From assembly GCA_036267355.1 (NCBI GenBank), contig DATAWG010000021.1, positions 1 through 39,193 on the forward strand: a DNA stretch of 39,193 bases, given 5' to 3'. This document shows positions 1 through 7,505 of this stretch, piece after piece. Below the pieces are notes generated by a model, which worked only from the letters and a program-made list of their open reading frames with translations, ran no database searches and had not been told where the DNA came from. Made by a program: the position numbers and the translations under genes. Origin of the DNA: Pirellulales bacterium. GTDB lineage: Bacteria > Planctomycetota > Planctomycetia > Pirellulales > DATAWG01. Numbering within the stretch: the stretch's first letter is position 1; each line of letters begins with the position of its first letter.

Positions 1-22
1 CGAAGCTTTGAGGCACGAATCG

Positions 23-149
23 CCGGCGATCGCATTGTAGCCCGAAGCGTTAGCGAGGGACGCACGCCGCCGAACGTTCCATTTATGTGCGAGCTCAAGC
101 GGCGCTCGCACTGGCCGACTGCGCTGGCCAGTGGCACACCGGCGAACGC
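23..149. repeat. Long direct repeat, copy 1
   Basis: About 120 bp are repeated nearly unchanged 180 bp downstream (203-328). The unit joins a word 'agcccgaagcgttagcgagg' (38-57 region) to a hairpin at 109-133 with arms CACTGGCC and GGCCAGTG. Both words also occur separately elsewhere in the window, so this is a composite of mobile-looking intergenic repeats. No gene is supported here; the reading frame that crosses it is repeat translation. Confidence 0.8.
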
Positions 150-202
150 CCCCTCACCCCTAACCCCTCTCCCGCGAAGGGGAGAGGGGAACCGGTGTGC
201 CA
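150..202. repeat. C-rich tract with hairpin between the direct repeats
   Basis: A C-tract (CCCCCTCACCCCTAACCCCT) is followed by a hairpin with arms 164-173 and 180-189 (CCCCTCTCCC and GGGAGAGGGG). The minus strand carries four or more G-runs with 3-nt spacers, which fits a G-quadruplex motif. Similar C-tracts lie just before the start codons at 12246, 36349 and 37403. Confidence 0.6.
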
Positions 203-357
203 CCGGCGAACGCATTTTAGCCCGAAGCGTTAGCGAGGGACGCACGCCGCTGGACGTTCCATTTGTGTGCGAGCTCAAGCGGCGCTCCACTGGCCGACTG
301 CGCTGGCCAGTGGCACACCGGCGATTGCGTGCATCCCTCGCTAACGCTTCGGGCTAC
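203..357. repeat. Long direct repeat, copy 2, with an inverted partner
   Basis: The second copy of the 23-149 unit occupies 203-328, with the hairpin CACTGGCC/GGCCAGTG at 288-312. It is followed at 331-357 by the 'agcccgaagcgttagcgagg' word in inverse orientation. The 219-244 and 331-357 arms therefore form a long inverted repeat with about one mismatch, bracketing the central hairpin. Confidence 0.75.
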
Positions 358-380
358 AATGCGGCGATTGCGTGCAACAT

Positions 381-503
381 TTACCCGAGAGCCGCTTGCT
401 GGCAAACGGTGGATTGTGGATTGAAACAACGCTGCGCATTCGCCGTTGAAATCAATGCAGCGGCCTCGGCCGGCACCTTTTCGTCGACCTTGAACTTGAG
501 CAT
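381..503 (-). pseudogene. Truncated DUF5615 PIN-like toxin remnant
   Basis: On the minus strand a frame starts with ATG at 503-501 and stops at 383-381, giving 40 residues. The first residues, MLKFKVDEKVPAEAAAL, match the N-terminus of DUF5615 (PIN-like/Mut7-C-like) proteins, which often begin M-L-[KR]-F-K-V-D-E-x-[LV]-P and carry the first acidic residue of the PIN-type site (D7 here). After about residue 19 the similarity ends and the frame runs into repeat-like DNA, so most of the domain (normally about 110-120 aa) is missing. The ATG overlaps the upstream DUF433 stop codon as TGATG, the usual coupling of antitoxin and toxin in this module. The family match is from memory of its motif, not from a search. 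A functional product is very unlikely. Confidence 0.65.
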
Positions 504-736
504 CAGGTCGCAGCGCTCGGCAAATGCACGGTCCGCTCGCGGGCGAGTTCTGCCGCGTATTCAGTGCGGCCCGAATGCCGTCGACAGACAACGCTGGATA
601 GCTGCCGAGGAGTTTTTCAGGCGATGCGCCGCCTGCAATGTTGTCCACGACAACAGCAACCATGACCCGCGTTCCGGCAATGCACGCCTGACCTTGGCAA
701 ACGAATGGATCAACGAAAACGGTCTCGCCAATTCAT
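503..736 (-). pseudogene. Frameshifted DUF433 antitoxin-type gene
   Basis: Reading down from an ATG at 736-734 gives MNWRDR, then a frame change in the AAAA run at 716-719 (minus-strand TTTT). The next frame gives VDPFVCQGQACIAGTRVMV, then DNIAGGASPEKLLGSYPALS and DGIRAAL. That is a clear DUF433 signature: GTR turn, 'SPEEIL..YP.L' helix and 'DIRAAL'. A second frame change between 562 and 563 moves into EYAAELARERTVHLPSAAT and a stop at 505-503. Joined, the frames give about 77 residues, the normal family length of 70-80. DUF433 proteins are usually small HTH-like antitoxins encoded just before DUF5615 toxins, exactly as here. Two frame changes plus a truncated partner point to a decayed module rather than one sequencing error. 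Confidence 0.75.
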
Positions 737-788
737 TGTGCTCGCCCTCAATTCTCTGTGGTTGCCCCGCACGAATGTATGTCGGGCG

Positions 789-1865
789 TCAGTTATGCTC
801 CGCCCCGTGGCCGTCGGGTTTGTTGAGATGGGAGCGCAAATAGCGGGCGCGCTCGATGTTGCGGTCTTCGGTGTCGAGTTCGACGCCGCGGAGCTTTTGC
901 AGATGGGCCGGCTGTGTGTGGATGAAGAGCTCGTTCAGATCGGGGATCGCGAGGTCGGGAATCAATCCCAGGTTCACGCCCATCCGCACTCGCGACAATA
1001 GGTGCATCGTCTCTTCGGAGCTGATGGTTTGGGCCGTGCGCAGGATGCCGTAGGCACGGCTCACCTGATCGTGCAGCGTTTCGTGCTTTTCGCGAACCAA
1101 AAATTCGCGAGCCCGGCGTTCGTAGTCGATCAGCACCGGCACCACGTCGCCCACCTGTTGCACCAAGTCGAGCTCGGTTCGGCCGAGCGTGATTTGGTTC
1201 GAGATCTGATAAAAGTCGCCCATCGCTTGCGAGCCTTCGCCATACAGGCCGCGCACGGCGAGGCTGATCTTTTGCAGGCTGCGAAACACCTTTTCGATTT
1301 GCTTGGTAATCACGAGCGCCGGCAAATGCAGCATGACGCTGACGCGCACGCCGGTGCCGACGTTGGTGGGGCAGGCGGTCAGGTAGCCCAATCGCGGATG
1401 GAAGGCGTAGGTGACGCGCTCTTCGATCAGATCGTCGATCTGGTTGATTTGCTCCCACGCGGCAGCCAGATCGAGGCCGCTGTGCATGCACTGGATGCGG
1501 AGATGATCTTCTTCGTTGATCATCAGGCTGATTTGCTCGCGACCGTCGATGGCCACGCCGCGGGCGCCGTGGCTTTCGGCATGCTCGCGGCTGATGAGCT
1601 GCCGCTCGACGAGGAACTGCCGGTCGATGCCTTCCAACTCGCTGACATTGATATATTGCAATTGGCCGGAGCTTTGGATTTGCAGAATTCGTTCGCGGAG
1701 TTGGCGTTCGATTTCGTTGCGATCTTGGTCGGTGGCCCGGCTGATGAAGGGGAACTCGGCCAGATTTCGAGCGAGCCGAATGCGGCTGCTCATGACGATA
1801 TCCGACTCGGGGCCGCTGGCGCGCAACCATTCGCCGGTCGAATTGGCAAGTGCGTTTAGATCCAC
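789..1865 (-). CDS. mcsB: Protein-arginine kinase McsB
   Basis: ATP:guanido phosphotransferase-fold kinase that phosphorylates protein arginines, in Firmicutes marking proteins for ClpCP degradation. With the GTG at 1865-1863 as start the product is 358 aa, close to the roughly 360 aa of Bacillus McsB, and the N-terminus (MDLNALANSTGEWLRASGPE) matches the family. Visible motifs are SSRIRLARN (26-34) for nucleotide binding, the catalytic loop NEEDH (117-121), the TACPTNVGTG loop with conserved Cys165, RVRMGVNLGL, and a C-terminal DRNIERARYLR resembling the phospho-arginine-sensing RDxxRA motif. A longer frame reaches 1997, but its extra residues are translated from an intergenic repeat (1935-2042), so the GTG is preferred. 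It lies downstream of mcsA on the same strand, 180 bp away. No ctsR or clpC is in view. Confidence 0.93.
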   Translation of the reverse strand: MDLNALANSTGEWLRASGPESDIVMSSRIRLARNLAEFPFISRATDQDRNEIERQLRERILQIQSSGQLQYINVSELEGIDRQFLVERQLISREHAESHGARGVAIDGREQISLMINEEDHLRIQCMHSGLDLAAAWEQINQIDDLIEERVTYAFHPRLGYLTACPTNVGTGVRVSVMLHLPALVITKQIEKVFRSLQKISLAVRGLYGEGSQAMGDFYQISNQITLGRTELDLVQQVGDVVPVLIDYERRAREFLVREKHETLHDQVSRAYGILRTAQTISSEETMHLLSRVRMGVNLGLIPDLAIPDLNELFIHTQPAHLQKLRGVELDTEDRNIERARYLRSHLNKPDGHGAEHN

Positions 1866-1934
1866 AGTACGTTTATATCCGCAGTTGAATTTGAACGCGC
1901 GGCGGGTTTGAATTCTTCGAGCGGTCGCCAACGG

Positions 1935-2042
1935 AGCAGGCACATTCCATGTGCCGTCCGCGGCGCAAATAAGGGTCACTATCCAACGGACTGGCAACGA
2001 TTGCCGGCTGGTTCGGCGCTGTACACACGGAGTGTGCCTACT
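1935..2042. repeat. GTAGCAGGCACACTCCG-family inverted repeat element
   Basis: The ends are GAGCAGGCACATTCCATGTG at the left and CACACGGAGTGTGCCTACTGC-like sequence at the right. These are degenerate inverted copies of the element seen intact at 33947-34033. It fills most of the gap between mcsA and mcsB and ends 3 bp from the mcsA stop codon. Confidence 0.7.
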
Positions 2043-2045
2043 GCA

Positions 2046-2570
2046 TTATTCCGGCGGGGATTGTTGGGTTTGTTCTTCGACACGGCGAATTTCGTCGCGC
2101 AGGCGGCTGGCCCGTTCGTAATTTTCTTCGCTGATCGCTTCCTTCATCTCGCGGCGCATGCGGATCAATTCGGTCTTGTGGGCCGTGCCGCCGGCGTAGC
2201 GATGCGGGCGTTTGCCGACATGAGCCGTCTCGCCGTGGATGTTGGCGATCAACGGTTCGAGTTCCTTCTCGAAGAAGATATAGTCGTGCGGGCAACCGAG
2301 GCGGCCCTGATTGCGGAACTCGAAAAACGTAATGCCGCACACGGGGCAGGCTTTCTTGTCGAGCTTTTCGAGCTCTTCCGCCGTCTGGCCCACGGCCAAT
2401 TGCTGCGCAAGCGCGCCGGCCAACGTGGGCTGCGAACCAGGCTCCGGCTCGGTTTGGGTGAGATACAGCCGGGCATGCTCCTCGCAGAGGTGCAATTCTT
2501 GCTGATGCTTTCCCTTTTCGAGTTCGGTGATGTGGAAGGTGGCCGGCTTATCGCACTTTTGGCACTTCAT
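2046..2570 (-). CDS. mcsA: McsA-like zinc-binding activator (UvrB/UvrC motif protein)
   Basis: A 174-aa protein in the McsA family, which binds zinc and activates the arginine kinase McsB. The N-terminal finger uses C3-x2-C6 with C29 and H32 (CQKC ... CEEH). A second cluster uses C84-x2-C87 and C103 with nearby H105 (CPVC ... GCPHD). The C-terminal 142-173 region, with MRREMKEAISEENYERASRL followed by RDEIR, is a UvrB/UvrC-type helical hairpin. Length and domain order match Bacillus McsA (about 185 aa). It is immediately upstream of mcsB on the same strand, as in Firmicutes clp operons, though here a repeat element separates the two. The ATG start directly begins the first Cys motif, so it is secure. 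Confidence 0.92.
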   Translation of the reverse strand: MKCQKCDKPATFHITELEKGKHQQELHLCEEHARLYLTQTEPEPGSQPTLAGALAQQLAVGQTAEELEKLDKKACPVCGITFFEFRNQGRLGCPHDYIFFEKELEPLIANIHGETAHVGKRPHRYAGGTAHKTELIRMRREMKEAISEENYERASRLRDEIRRVEEQTQQSPPE

Positions 2571-2910
2571 TGCGTACCCCCTTGGAAGGCTACAGGTTCA
2601 AGGCTACAGGCTTGAGGACGCTACACTCCGCCATGCGCTTGTTGCCAAACACCTTCAGCCTCGCCGCCTTCCCGTGCAACCTCGTCCCTGCGGCATCTGT
2701 TCCGAAATGCCTAGGGGATTCTAACAGCGGGCGAGCAGGTGTCAAGGATAGTGCTTGCATGCGGTTGCGTCGTAAGCCCTGTCGGCCTATGCGGATGGGC
2801 GCGCCGCCCCGACTGCACGGCCGCGGCCCGCGAACCGTGGACTGCAAACCAGAACGCTGCTATCCTGATTGCCGGTTTTGTGGCTCGCGTGAATCGACTT
2901 GTGCAACGCA
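2571..2910. other. Divergent mcsA/trpE intergenic region, first part
   Basis: This noncoding stretch lies between the mcsA start and a repeat at 2911. It holds a short direct repeat AAGGCTACAGG (around 2586-2612). No convincing gene or consensus promoter was found; promoters for mcsA and trpE must lie in this region or nearby. Confidence 0.5.
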
Positions 2911-2976
2911 ACGCGCGAAACCGCAAGCGAGCCCCAACGCCGTTTGAGATAGAAGCTCGCTCGCGGTTTCGCGCGT
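2911..2976. repeat. CGCGAAACCGCAAGCGAGC inverted repeat
   Basis: The left arm at 2911-2933 and right arm at 2955-2976 are near-perfect inverted copies of the word GCGCGAAACCGCAAGCGAGC. The same word pair occurs at 5834-5889 and 31959-32028, with a single arm at about 24297-24317. It lies about 40 bp upstream of trpE. Confidence 0.75.
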
Positions 2977-3015
2977 CCTAACGCTAACCCCTTATCCTCA
3001 CCTCACCCTTCCTCC

Positions 3016-4506
3016 TTGCACTATCCTCCTCTCGATAGCTTCGCCCGACTGGTCGACGGTCCGCGGCTCGTGCCCGTCTACCGCCGGCTGGTGGCCGATT
3101 CGTTGACGCCCGTTTCGGCGTTTCACAAGCTCGACGGCGGGGCGTGCGCCTGCTTGTTTGAGAGCGTGGTCGGCGGCGAAAAGGTCGGGCGATATAGCTT
3201 TCTCACGGCCGATCCGTTCATGCAGATCGAGCTGCGCGGGGCCCGGATCACGGTTGTCGGGCCCGGCGGCGCCGAGGAAGCGGAGGAATTCGAATCGCCC
3301 GATCCGCTGGGTGAACTGGAGCGGCGCGTCGAGTCGTTCAAGGCCGTGCATCTGGCGGAATTGCCGCCGTTCACCGGCGGGGCCATCGGCTACGCCGGCT
3401 ACGACGTGGTGCGATACACCGAGCGACTGCCGAATCCACCCACCGACGATCGGCATTTGCCGGACCTGGCGTTTGCGTTTTACGACCGCATGGTCGTGTT
3501 CGACCACATCAATAAGACGATCGTCGTGGTGGCGATGGCCCGGATGGATCAGTTCGCGCCGGCCGAAGCATATCGCGATGCCCAGCAGCGCGTCGATGCG
3601 ATGGTCGAGCAGCTTTCCCGCGGCGACGAACTGCCGCCGATCGATATCGACATCAGCGGCCCGCCGAAAATCCCATACAAGGCCAATTGCACGCAGGATG
3701 AATTCCAACAGTCCGTCGAACGCTGCGTCGAATACATCCGCGCCGGCGACATTTTTCAGGTCGTCGTTAGCCAGCGGCTCGAAGTCGAGGTCCACGCTTC
3801 GCCGCTCGATATTTACCGCGCCCTGCGGGTAGTAAACCCCAGCCCGTTCATGTTCTACCTGCGCACGCCGAGTGCGACGCTCGTGGGCAGTTCGCCGGAG
3901 GTGATGGTGCGCGTGGTCGAGGGGCAAGTGACCGTGCGGCCATTGGCCGGCACTCGCCCGCGCGGACGGAACGACGAGGAAGACCGCCGGCTGGCCGAGG
4001 AATTGCTCGCCGACCCGAAGGAGCGGGCCGAACATGTGATGCTGGTCGACCTCGGCCGCAACGATGTCGGCCGCGTGGCGCGATTCCGCTCGATGGAAGT
4101 CAGCGATGTAATGGCCATCGAGCGCTATAGCCACGTGATGCATATCACCACGAATGTCAGCGGTCGATTGGCCGAAGGCAAGAATGCGTTCGACGCGTTG
4201 CGGGCCTGCTTGCCGGCGGGGACGGTTTCCGGGGCGCCGAAGGTGCGGGCGATGCAAATCATCGACGAACTCGAACCGACCCGCCGCGGGCCGTATGCCG
4301 GAGCGGTCGGCTATATCGACTACGGCGGCAACATGGACACGTGCATCGCCCTGCGAACGATCGTCGTGCAGGGGAACAAGGCGTATGTGCAAGCCGGGGC
4401 CGGGATCGTCGCCGATAGCCAACCCGCGGCCGAGTATCAAGAAACATTGAACAAAGCTCGCGGACCGCTGAAAGCCATCGAAATCGCCGAACGCCGGGCG
4501 AAGTGA
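3016..4506 (+). CDS. trpE: Anthranilate synthase component I
   Basis: Makes anthranilate from chorismate, with the glutamine amidotransferase subunit (TrpG) supplying ammonia; first step of tryptophan synthesis. The 496-aa product has the N-terminal regulatory region with [17 protein letters not shown] and an LFES box (LLES-like, tryptophan feedback site) before [11 protein letters not shown]. The chorismate-binding domain follows: [63 protein letters not shown], and [20 protein letters not shown]. The start is TTG at 3016; the next in-frame Met is about 70 residues in, inside the conserved region. No Shine-Dalgarno site is present; a CTCACCCTTCCTCC tract directly precedes the TTG. No trpG or trpD is nearby. 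PabB is the alternative, but the LFES box and N-terminus favour TrpE. Confidence 0.93.
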   Translation: MHYPPLDSFARLVDGPRLVPVYRRLVADSLTPVSAFHKLDGGACACLFESVVGGEKVGRYSFLTADPFMQIELRGARITVVGPGGAEEAEEFESPDPLGELERRVESFKAVHLAELPPFTGGAIGYAGYDVVRYTERLPNPPTDDRHLPDLAFAFYDRMVVFDHINKTIVVVAMARMDQFAPAEAYRDAQQRVDAMVEQLSRGDELPPIDIDISGPPKIPYKANCTQDEFQQSVERCVEYIRAGDIFQVVVSQRLEVEVHASPLDIYRALRVVNPSPFMFYLRTPSATLVGSSPEVMVRVVEGQVTVRPLAGTRPRGRNDEEDRRLAEELLADPKERAEHVMLVDLGRNDVGRVARFRSMEVSDVMAIERYSHVMHITTNVSGRLAEGKNAFDALRACLPAGTVSGAPKVRAMQIIDELEPTRRGPYAGAVGYIDYGGNMDTCIALRTIVVQGNKAYVQAGAGIVADSQPAAEYQETLNKARGPLKAIEIAERRAK

Positions 4507-4540
4507 CGACGCATTTTCACGCAGAGTCGCGTGCGGGGTT

Positions 4541-4595
4541 AGCCCGCAGCGCAAGCGAGGAAGAGCGGGGTTTCTTCCTTGCGTGCGCTGCGGCT
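4541..4595. repeat. Inverted repeat after trpE
   Basis: Arms 4541-4563 (AGCCCGCAGCGCAAGCGAGG onward) and 4574-4595 (CTTCCTTGCGTGCGCTGCGG) form an imperfect hairpin related to the 'agcccgaagcgttagcgagg' family seen at 38, 220 and 34706. It lies between trpE and the next gene and could act as a transcript-end structure, though there is no U-run. Confidence 0.6.
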
Positions 4596-4625
4596 CGGAA
4601 GACAGAACCAAGGGTGCAGATTGCA

Positions 4626-5804
4626 ATGGCAACATCGACCGCCGCTCCAAGCCAAACCTCGCCGCCGACGCTGACAACGATGCATCCGACCGGGGCCGAC
4701 CCGGTCGCGCCGCCGCGTGGGCGACCGTGCGCGGCTTGCGGGTCGCCGGTCGATCCGGGCGATAAATTCTGCCACGCCTGCGGAACGGTTCAGCCTGCTG
4801 TTGGCCCCGCCGGCTTGCCGCGGGAGGTGGTCGCGGCAAGCACTGGCGGAGCCAGTGGCACACGGAGTGAAGCTGCGGCCGCGGGCGCAGCCGGCGCGCA
4901 GAAGCATTTTCGCTGTCAGCAGTGTGGGGCCGAGGTGGCGGTGGATCCGGGCGAGCGAAGCTTTACCTGTCCGTTCTGCGATTCGAACTACGTCGTGGAA
5001 TTGCCGGCCGATAGCCAACGTGCGCAGCCGGAGTTTGTCGTCGGGTTCGCGATTTCGCCGGACGACGCGGCCGCGAAATTTCGGGCGTGGCTCGGCGAGG
5101 GAGGCTGGTTTCGTCCCGGCGATTTGAGCACCGCCCGGGCCGACGGCAAACTTCGCGGCGTGTATTTGCCGTTTTGGTCGTTTTCCACGCTCGCGCAAAG
5201 CGACTGGTCGGCGCAAATCGGCGAGTATTGGTATCGCACCGAAACCTACACCGCGTACGAAAACGGCAAGGCCGTCACCCGCACCCGCGAGGTGCAAGAA
5301 ACCGAATGGTGGAACCTCTCCGGCAAACACCACAACTACTACAGCGGCTATCTCGTAACGGGTAGCAAGGGTTTGAAGCAAGCGGATGCCGACCGAATCA
5401 AGCCATACCATTTGGCCGCGCTGAAGCGCTACGAGCCCTATTTTCTCGCCGGCTGGCTGTGCGAAGATTATTCGATCGACCATGAGGCCGCCCAAAAGAT
5501 TTGCCAACAAGAATTCTATCGCTGGGAACAGACGGCCGTGGCCGCGTTTTTGCCGGGCGACACGCATCGGGCCGTCGCGGTGCAAACTGAATTCAGCGAC
5601 ACCACCGCCGATTTGATCCTGCTGCCGCTTTATCTATTGAGCTATCGCTACGGCGACAAAGTGTATCGATTCATGGTCAACGGCCAGACGGGCCACGTCA
5701 TCAGCGAGAAACCCCTCTCGCCGCTGCGGATCGGTTTGGCCGTCGCAGGCGGATTGCTGTTGCTCCTGCTGGCGTGGCTGCTGATTTATTTCTCGCGGCA
5801 TTGA
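4626..5804 (+). CDS. Double zinc-ribbon membrane protein, function unknown
   Basis: The 392-aa product has two zinc ribbons: C35-x2-C38...C49-x2-C52 (zinc-ribbon type) and C97-x2-C100...C115-x2-C118 (TFIIB/PriA-like). A conserved cytosolic body follows, with FRAWLGEGGWFRPGDL, GVYLPFWSF, TETYTAYENGK, and LLPLYLLSYRYGDKVYRFMV with NGQTGHV. The C-terminal membrane segment is about residues 366-390. The body matches a widespread uncharacterised family often labelled 'TFIIB-type zinc ribbon protein'; no biochemical role is known to me. A longer frame begins at 4503, but its extra residues come from repeat DNA (4541-4595), so the ATG at 4626 is chosen. The linker between the ribbons (about residues 70-85) is encoded by an intergenic-repeat-like sequence. 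Confidence 0.82.
   Translation: MATSTAAPSQTSPPTLTTMHPTGADPVAPPRGRPCAACGSPVDPGDKFCHACGTVQPAVGPAGLPREVVAASTGGASGTRSEAAAAGAAGAQKHFRCQQCGAEVAVDPGERSFTCPFCDSNYVVELPADSQRAQPEFVVGFAISPDDAAAKFRAWLGEGGWFRPGDLSTARADGKLRGVYLPFWSFSTLAQSDWSAQIGEYWYRTETYTAYENGKAVTRTREVQETEWWNLSGKHHNYYSGYLVTGSKGLKQADADRIKPYHLAALKRYEPYFLAGWLCEDYSIDHEAAQKICQQEFYRWEQTAVAAFLPGDTHRAVAVQTEFSDTTADLILLPLYLLSYRYGDKVYRFMVNGQTGHVISEKPLSPLRIGLAVAGGLLLLLLAWLLIYFSRH
4841..4870 (+). repeat. Intergenic repeat words inside a coding linker
   Basis: Within the zinc-ribbon gene the sequence CACTGGCGGAGCCAGTG forms a 7-bp hairpin (4841-4857) followed by GCACACGGAGTG. Both words belong to the intergenic families seen at 109-133, 14731-14755 and 33947-34033. 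They encode the Ser/Thr/Gly/Ala-rich linker STGGASGTRSE. Confidence 0.6.
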
Positions 5805-6141
5805 AGGGCGGGGCGGCGACGGTTCGATTGCTTAAAACGCGCAAAACCGCAAGCGAGCCACACGCCGCCGCTTGCGGTTTCGCGCGTTTGGTGTGCCCCC
5901 GCCAAAGGCTGCCCGGTGTGCCCCCGCCAACTGCTCGGTGTACCCCAACTGCTCGGTGTGCCACTGGCCAGCGAAGTCGGCCAGTGTGAGCGCAATTGCG
6001 TGTTGCACAATATGCAGATGCCAACCGTGATGGTGGATTAGCGCATCTGTCCGTCGAAGCCGGCCAACCTCGACTCGCCGTTCGGCACTTGCAGCCTTCG
6101 CCTGCCGGCGGCACACGCTTCACAAGCGACCTTTCGCAGCA
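5805..6141. repeat. Repeat-filled gap between convergent genes
   Basis: No gene is seen. 5834-5854 and 5869-5889 are inverted copies (one mismatch) of the AAACGCGCGAAACCGCAAGCG word. 5890-5960 holds degenerate tandem GGTGTGCCCCCGCCAACTGC units of about 24 bp. 5962-5986 is the CACTGGCC...GGCCAGTG hairpin in reverse orientation. The first hairpin may end transcripts from either side. Confidence 0.7.
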
Positions 6142-7281
6142 TTATCCAAGAGCGGCGGCCAGGTCGTCGCGCAAGTCTTCGAATTCTTCCAGGCCGACCG
6201 AGAGGCGGATCAGGCTGTCGCTGATGCCGTGGGCGGCGCGGGCGGCAGGATCGTAGCTGGCGTGCGACATTGCCGCGGGCTGCTCGATCAGCGATTCGAC
6301 CGCCCCCAGGCTCACCGCCAGGCGGAACAACTTTGTTCCATTCGCCACGTGCTTTGCCGCCGCCAAATCGCCGGCGACTTCGAACGAAAGCATGGCCCCA
6401 AAACCGCCCTGCATCTGGCGGGCCGCGAGCTCGTGGCCCGGATGACCGGCCAAGCCCGGATAATAGACGCGGCGAACGCGCGGATGGGCCGTCAAAAACT
6501 CGGCCAAGCGAGCGGCGGTGCGGCATTGCTCGAGCACCCGCAGCGAAAGCGTTTTGATGCCGCGCGAGCAAAGAAACGACTCGAGCGGCGCCATCACCGC
6601 GCCGGTGGCGTTTTGAATGAAATACAGCCGGCGAAACAACTCTTCATCGCGAACCACCAGCGCTCCGCCGAGCACGTCGCTGTGGCCGCCGAGATATTTC
6701 GTCGCCGAGTGCATGACGATGTCGGCCCCGAGCTCCAGTGGCCGGGTGAGCGCCGGAGTAGCCAGCGTGTTGTCGACGCCGAGCAGAATACCATGCTGCT
6801 TGGCCAATTCGGCGACGGCGCGAATGTCGGTAATCGACAGCAGCGGATTGCCGGGGCTTTCGATCCACAGCAGTTTCGTTTGCGGAGTGATCGCGGCGGC
6901 AAATGCCGCCAGATTGGTCGCCGGGGCAAGCGTTGCGGTGATGCCCGCTTGAGGGCAGATTTTATGCAACAGCCGGAACGTGCCGCCGTAGATATCGGTG
7001 CCGGCGACGATGTGGTCGCCCGGCTTCAGTAGCAGCGTCGCGCAGTGGATGGCCGCCATACCGCTGGCGAAGGCCAAAGCGCCGCAGCCCGATTCGAGCG
7101 AGGCCAAGGTGGTTTCGAGCGCTTTGCGCGTCGGATTGCCGCTACGCGAATAGTCGAACTCGGCCGATTCGCCGACGCCCGGTTGAACGTAGGTCGCCGC
7201 CAAATGGATCGGCGCGATCACGGCCCCGGTTTCCCGATCGGGCGGATTGCCGACGTGAATGGCGCGGGTGCGGAAACGCAT
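6142..7281 (-). CDS. Cys/Met-metabolism PLP enzyme (cystathionine synthase/lyase type)
   Basis: Fold-type I PLP enzyme of the trans-sulfuration family, 379 aa, the usual length for cystathionine gamma-synthase, gamma-lyase or beta-lyase. The PLP lysine is K195 in VMHSATKYLGGHSD; D170 in the GVDNTLATP motif would pair with the pyridine nitrogen. YSRSGNPTR (44-52) and FASGMAAI (71-78) are the phosphate-binding regions; the C-terminal SLGAVESLIEQPAAMSH matches substrate-carboxylate contacts. Family members differ mainly in substrate and cannot be told apart safely by eye; a gamma-synthase or gamma/beta-lyase role in methionine-cysteine interconversion is likely. It lies downstream of a paralogue on the same strand, separated by 224 bp of nested repeats, so cotranscription is uncertain. 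The ATG at 7281 gives a family-typical N-terminus (TRAIHVGN). Confidence 0.9.
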   Translation of the reverse strand: MRFRTRAIHVGNPPDRETGAVIAPIHLAATYVQPGVGESAEFDYSRSGNPTRKALETTLASLESGCGALAFASGMAAIHCATLLLKPGDHIVAGTDIYGGTFRLLHKICPQAGITATLAPATNLAAFAAAITPQTKLLWIESPGNPLLSITDIRAVAELAKQHGILLGVDNTLATPALTRPLELGADIVMHSATKYLGGHSDVLGGALVVRDEELFRRLYFIQNATGAVMAPLESFLCSRGIKTLSLRVLEQCRTAARLAEFLTAHPRVRRVYYPGLAGHPGHELAARQMQGGFGAMLSFEVAGDLAAAKHVANGTKLFRLAVSLGAVESLIEQPAAMSHASYDPAARAAHGISDSLIRLSVGLEEFEDLRDDLAAALG

Positions 7282-7305
7282 AGGGATGCCAACGGGCTTT
7301 CTAAA

Positions 7306-7494
7306 GTAGCAGGCACACTCCGAGAACGTGAAAGAATGGGGACGGGCGCCTCACGCCGACCGTTTTCGCCGGTGTTGCATCGAGCGACTTCGAGCCAGTC
7401 CCCATTCTTTCACAAACACTCCGTGTGCCGACCGCGCGTCCGAGGTACGTTGCATACCGAGCAGCGCAGACGGCACACGGAGTGTGCCTGCTAC
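7306..7494. repeat. Inverted-repeat element interrupted by a second element
   Basis: The outer ends are inverted copies: GTAGCAGGCACACTCCG at 7306-7322 and CGGAGTGTGCCTGCTAC at 7478-7494. Removing 7323-7423 restores a left end identical over 23 bp to the intact element at 33947. The restored length is 88 bp, against 87 bp there. Confidence 0.8.
7323..7415. mobile_element. MITE-like insert with 8-bp target duplication
   Basis: A 93-bp insert carries perfect 16-bp inverted repeats GTGAAAGAATGGGGAC (7328-7343) and GTCCCCATTCTTTCAC (7398-7413). It is flanked by direct copies of ACACTCCG at 7315-7322 and 7416-7423. It encodes nothing and sits inside the 7306-7494 element. The size, terminal repeats and flanking duplication fit a non-autonomous miniature element; the mobilising enzyme is not in this window. 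Confidence 0.6.
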
Positions 7495-7505
7495 TCTACG
7501 CAATT

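Noticed and set aside
85-843. A 252-codon plus-strand frame at the left end
   Set aside because: It translates direct repeats and the antisense of the DUF433 remnant; no family similarity.
1866-1997. N-terminal extension of McsB
   Set aside because: The extra residues are encoded by an intergenic repeat, while the GTG at 1865 gives the family-typical length and N-terminus.
2998-4863. A 621-codon open frame on the minus strand across trpE
   Set aside because: It is the antisense shadow of trpE, produced by high GC at third positions. Its translation has no family motif, while the plus strand has all TrpE motifs.
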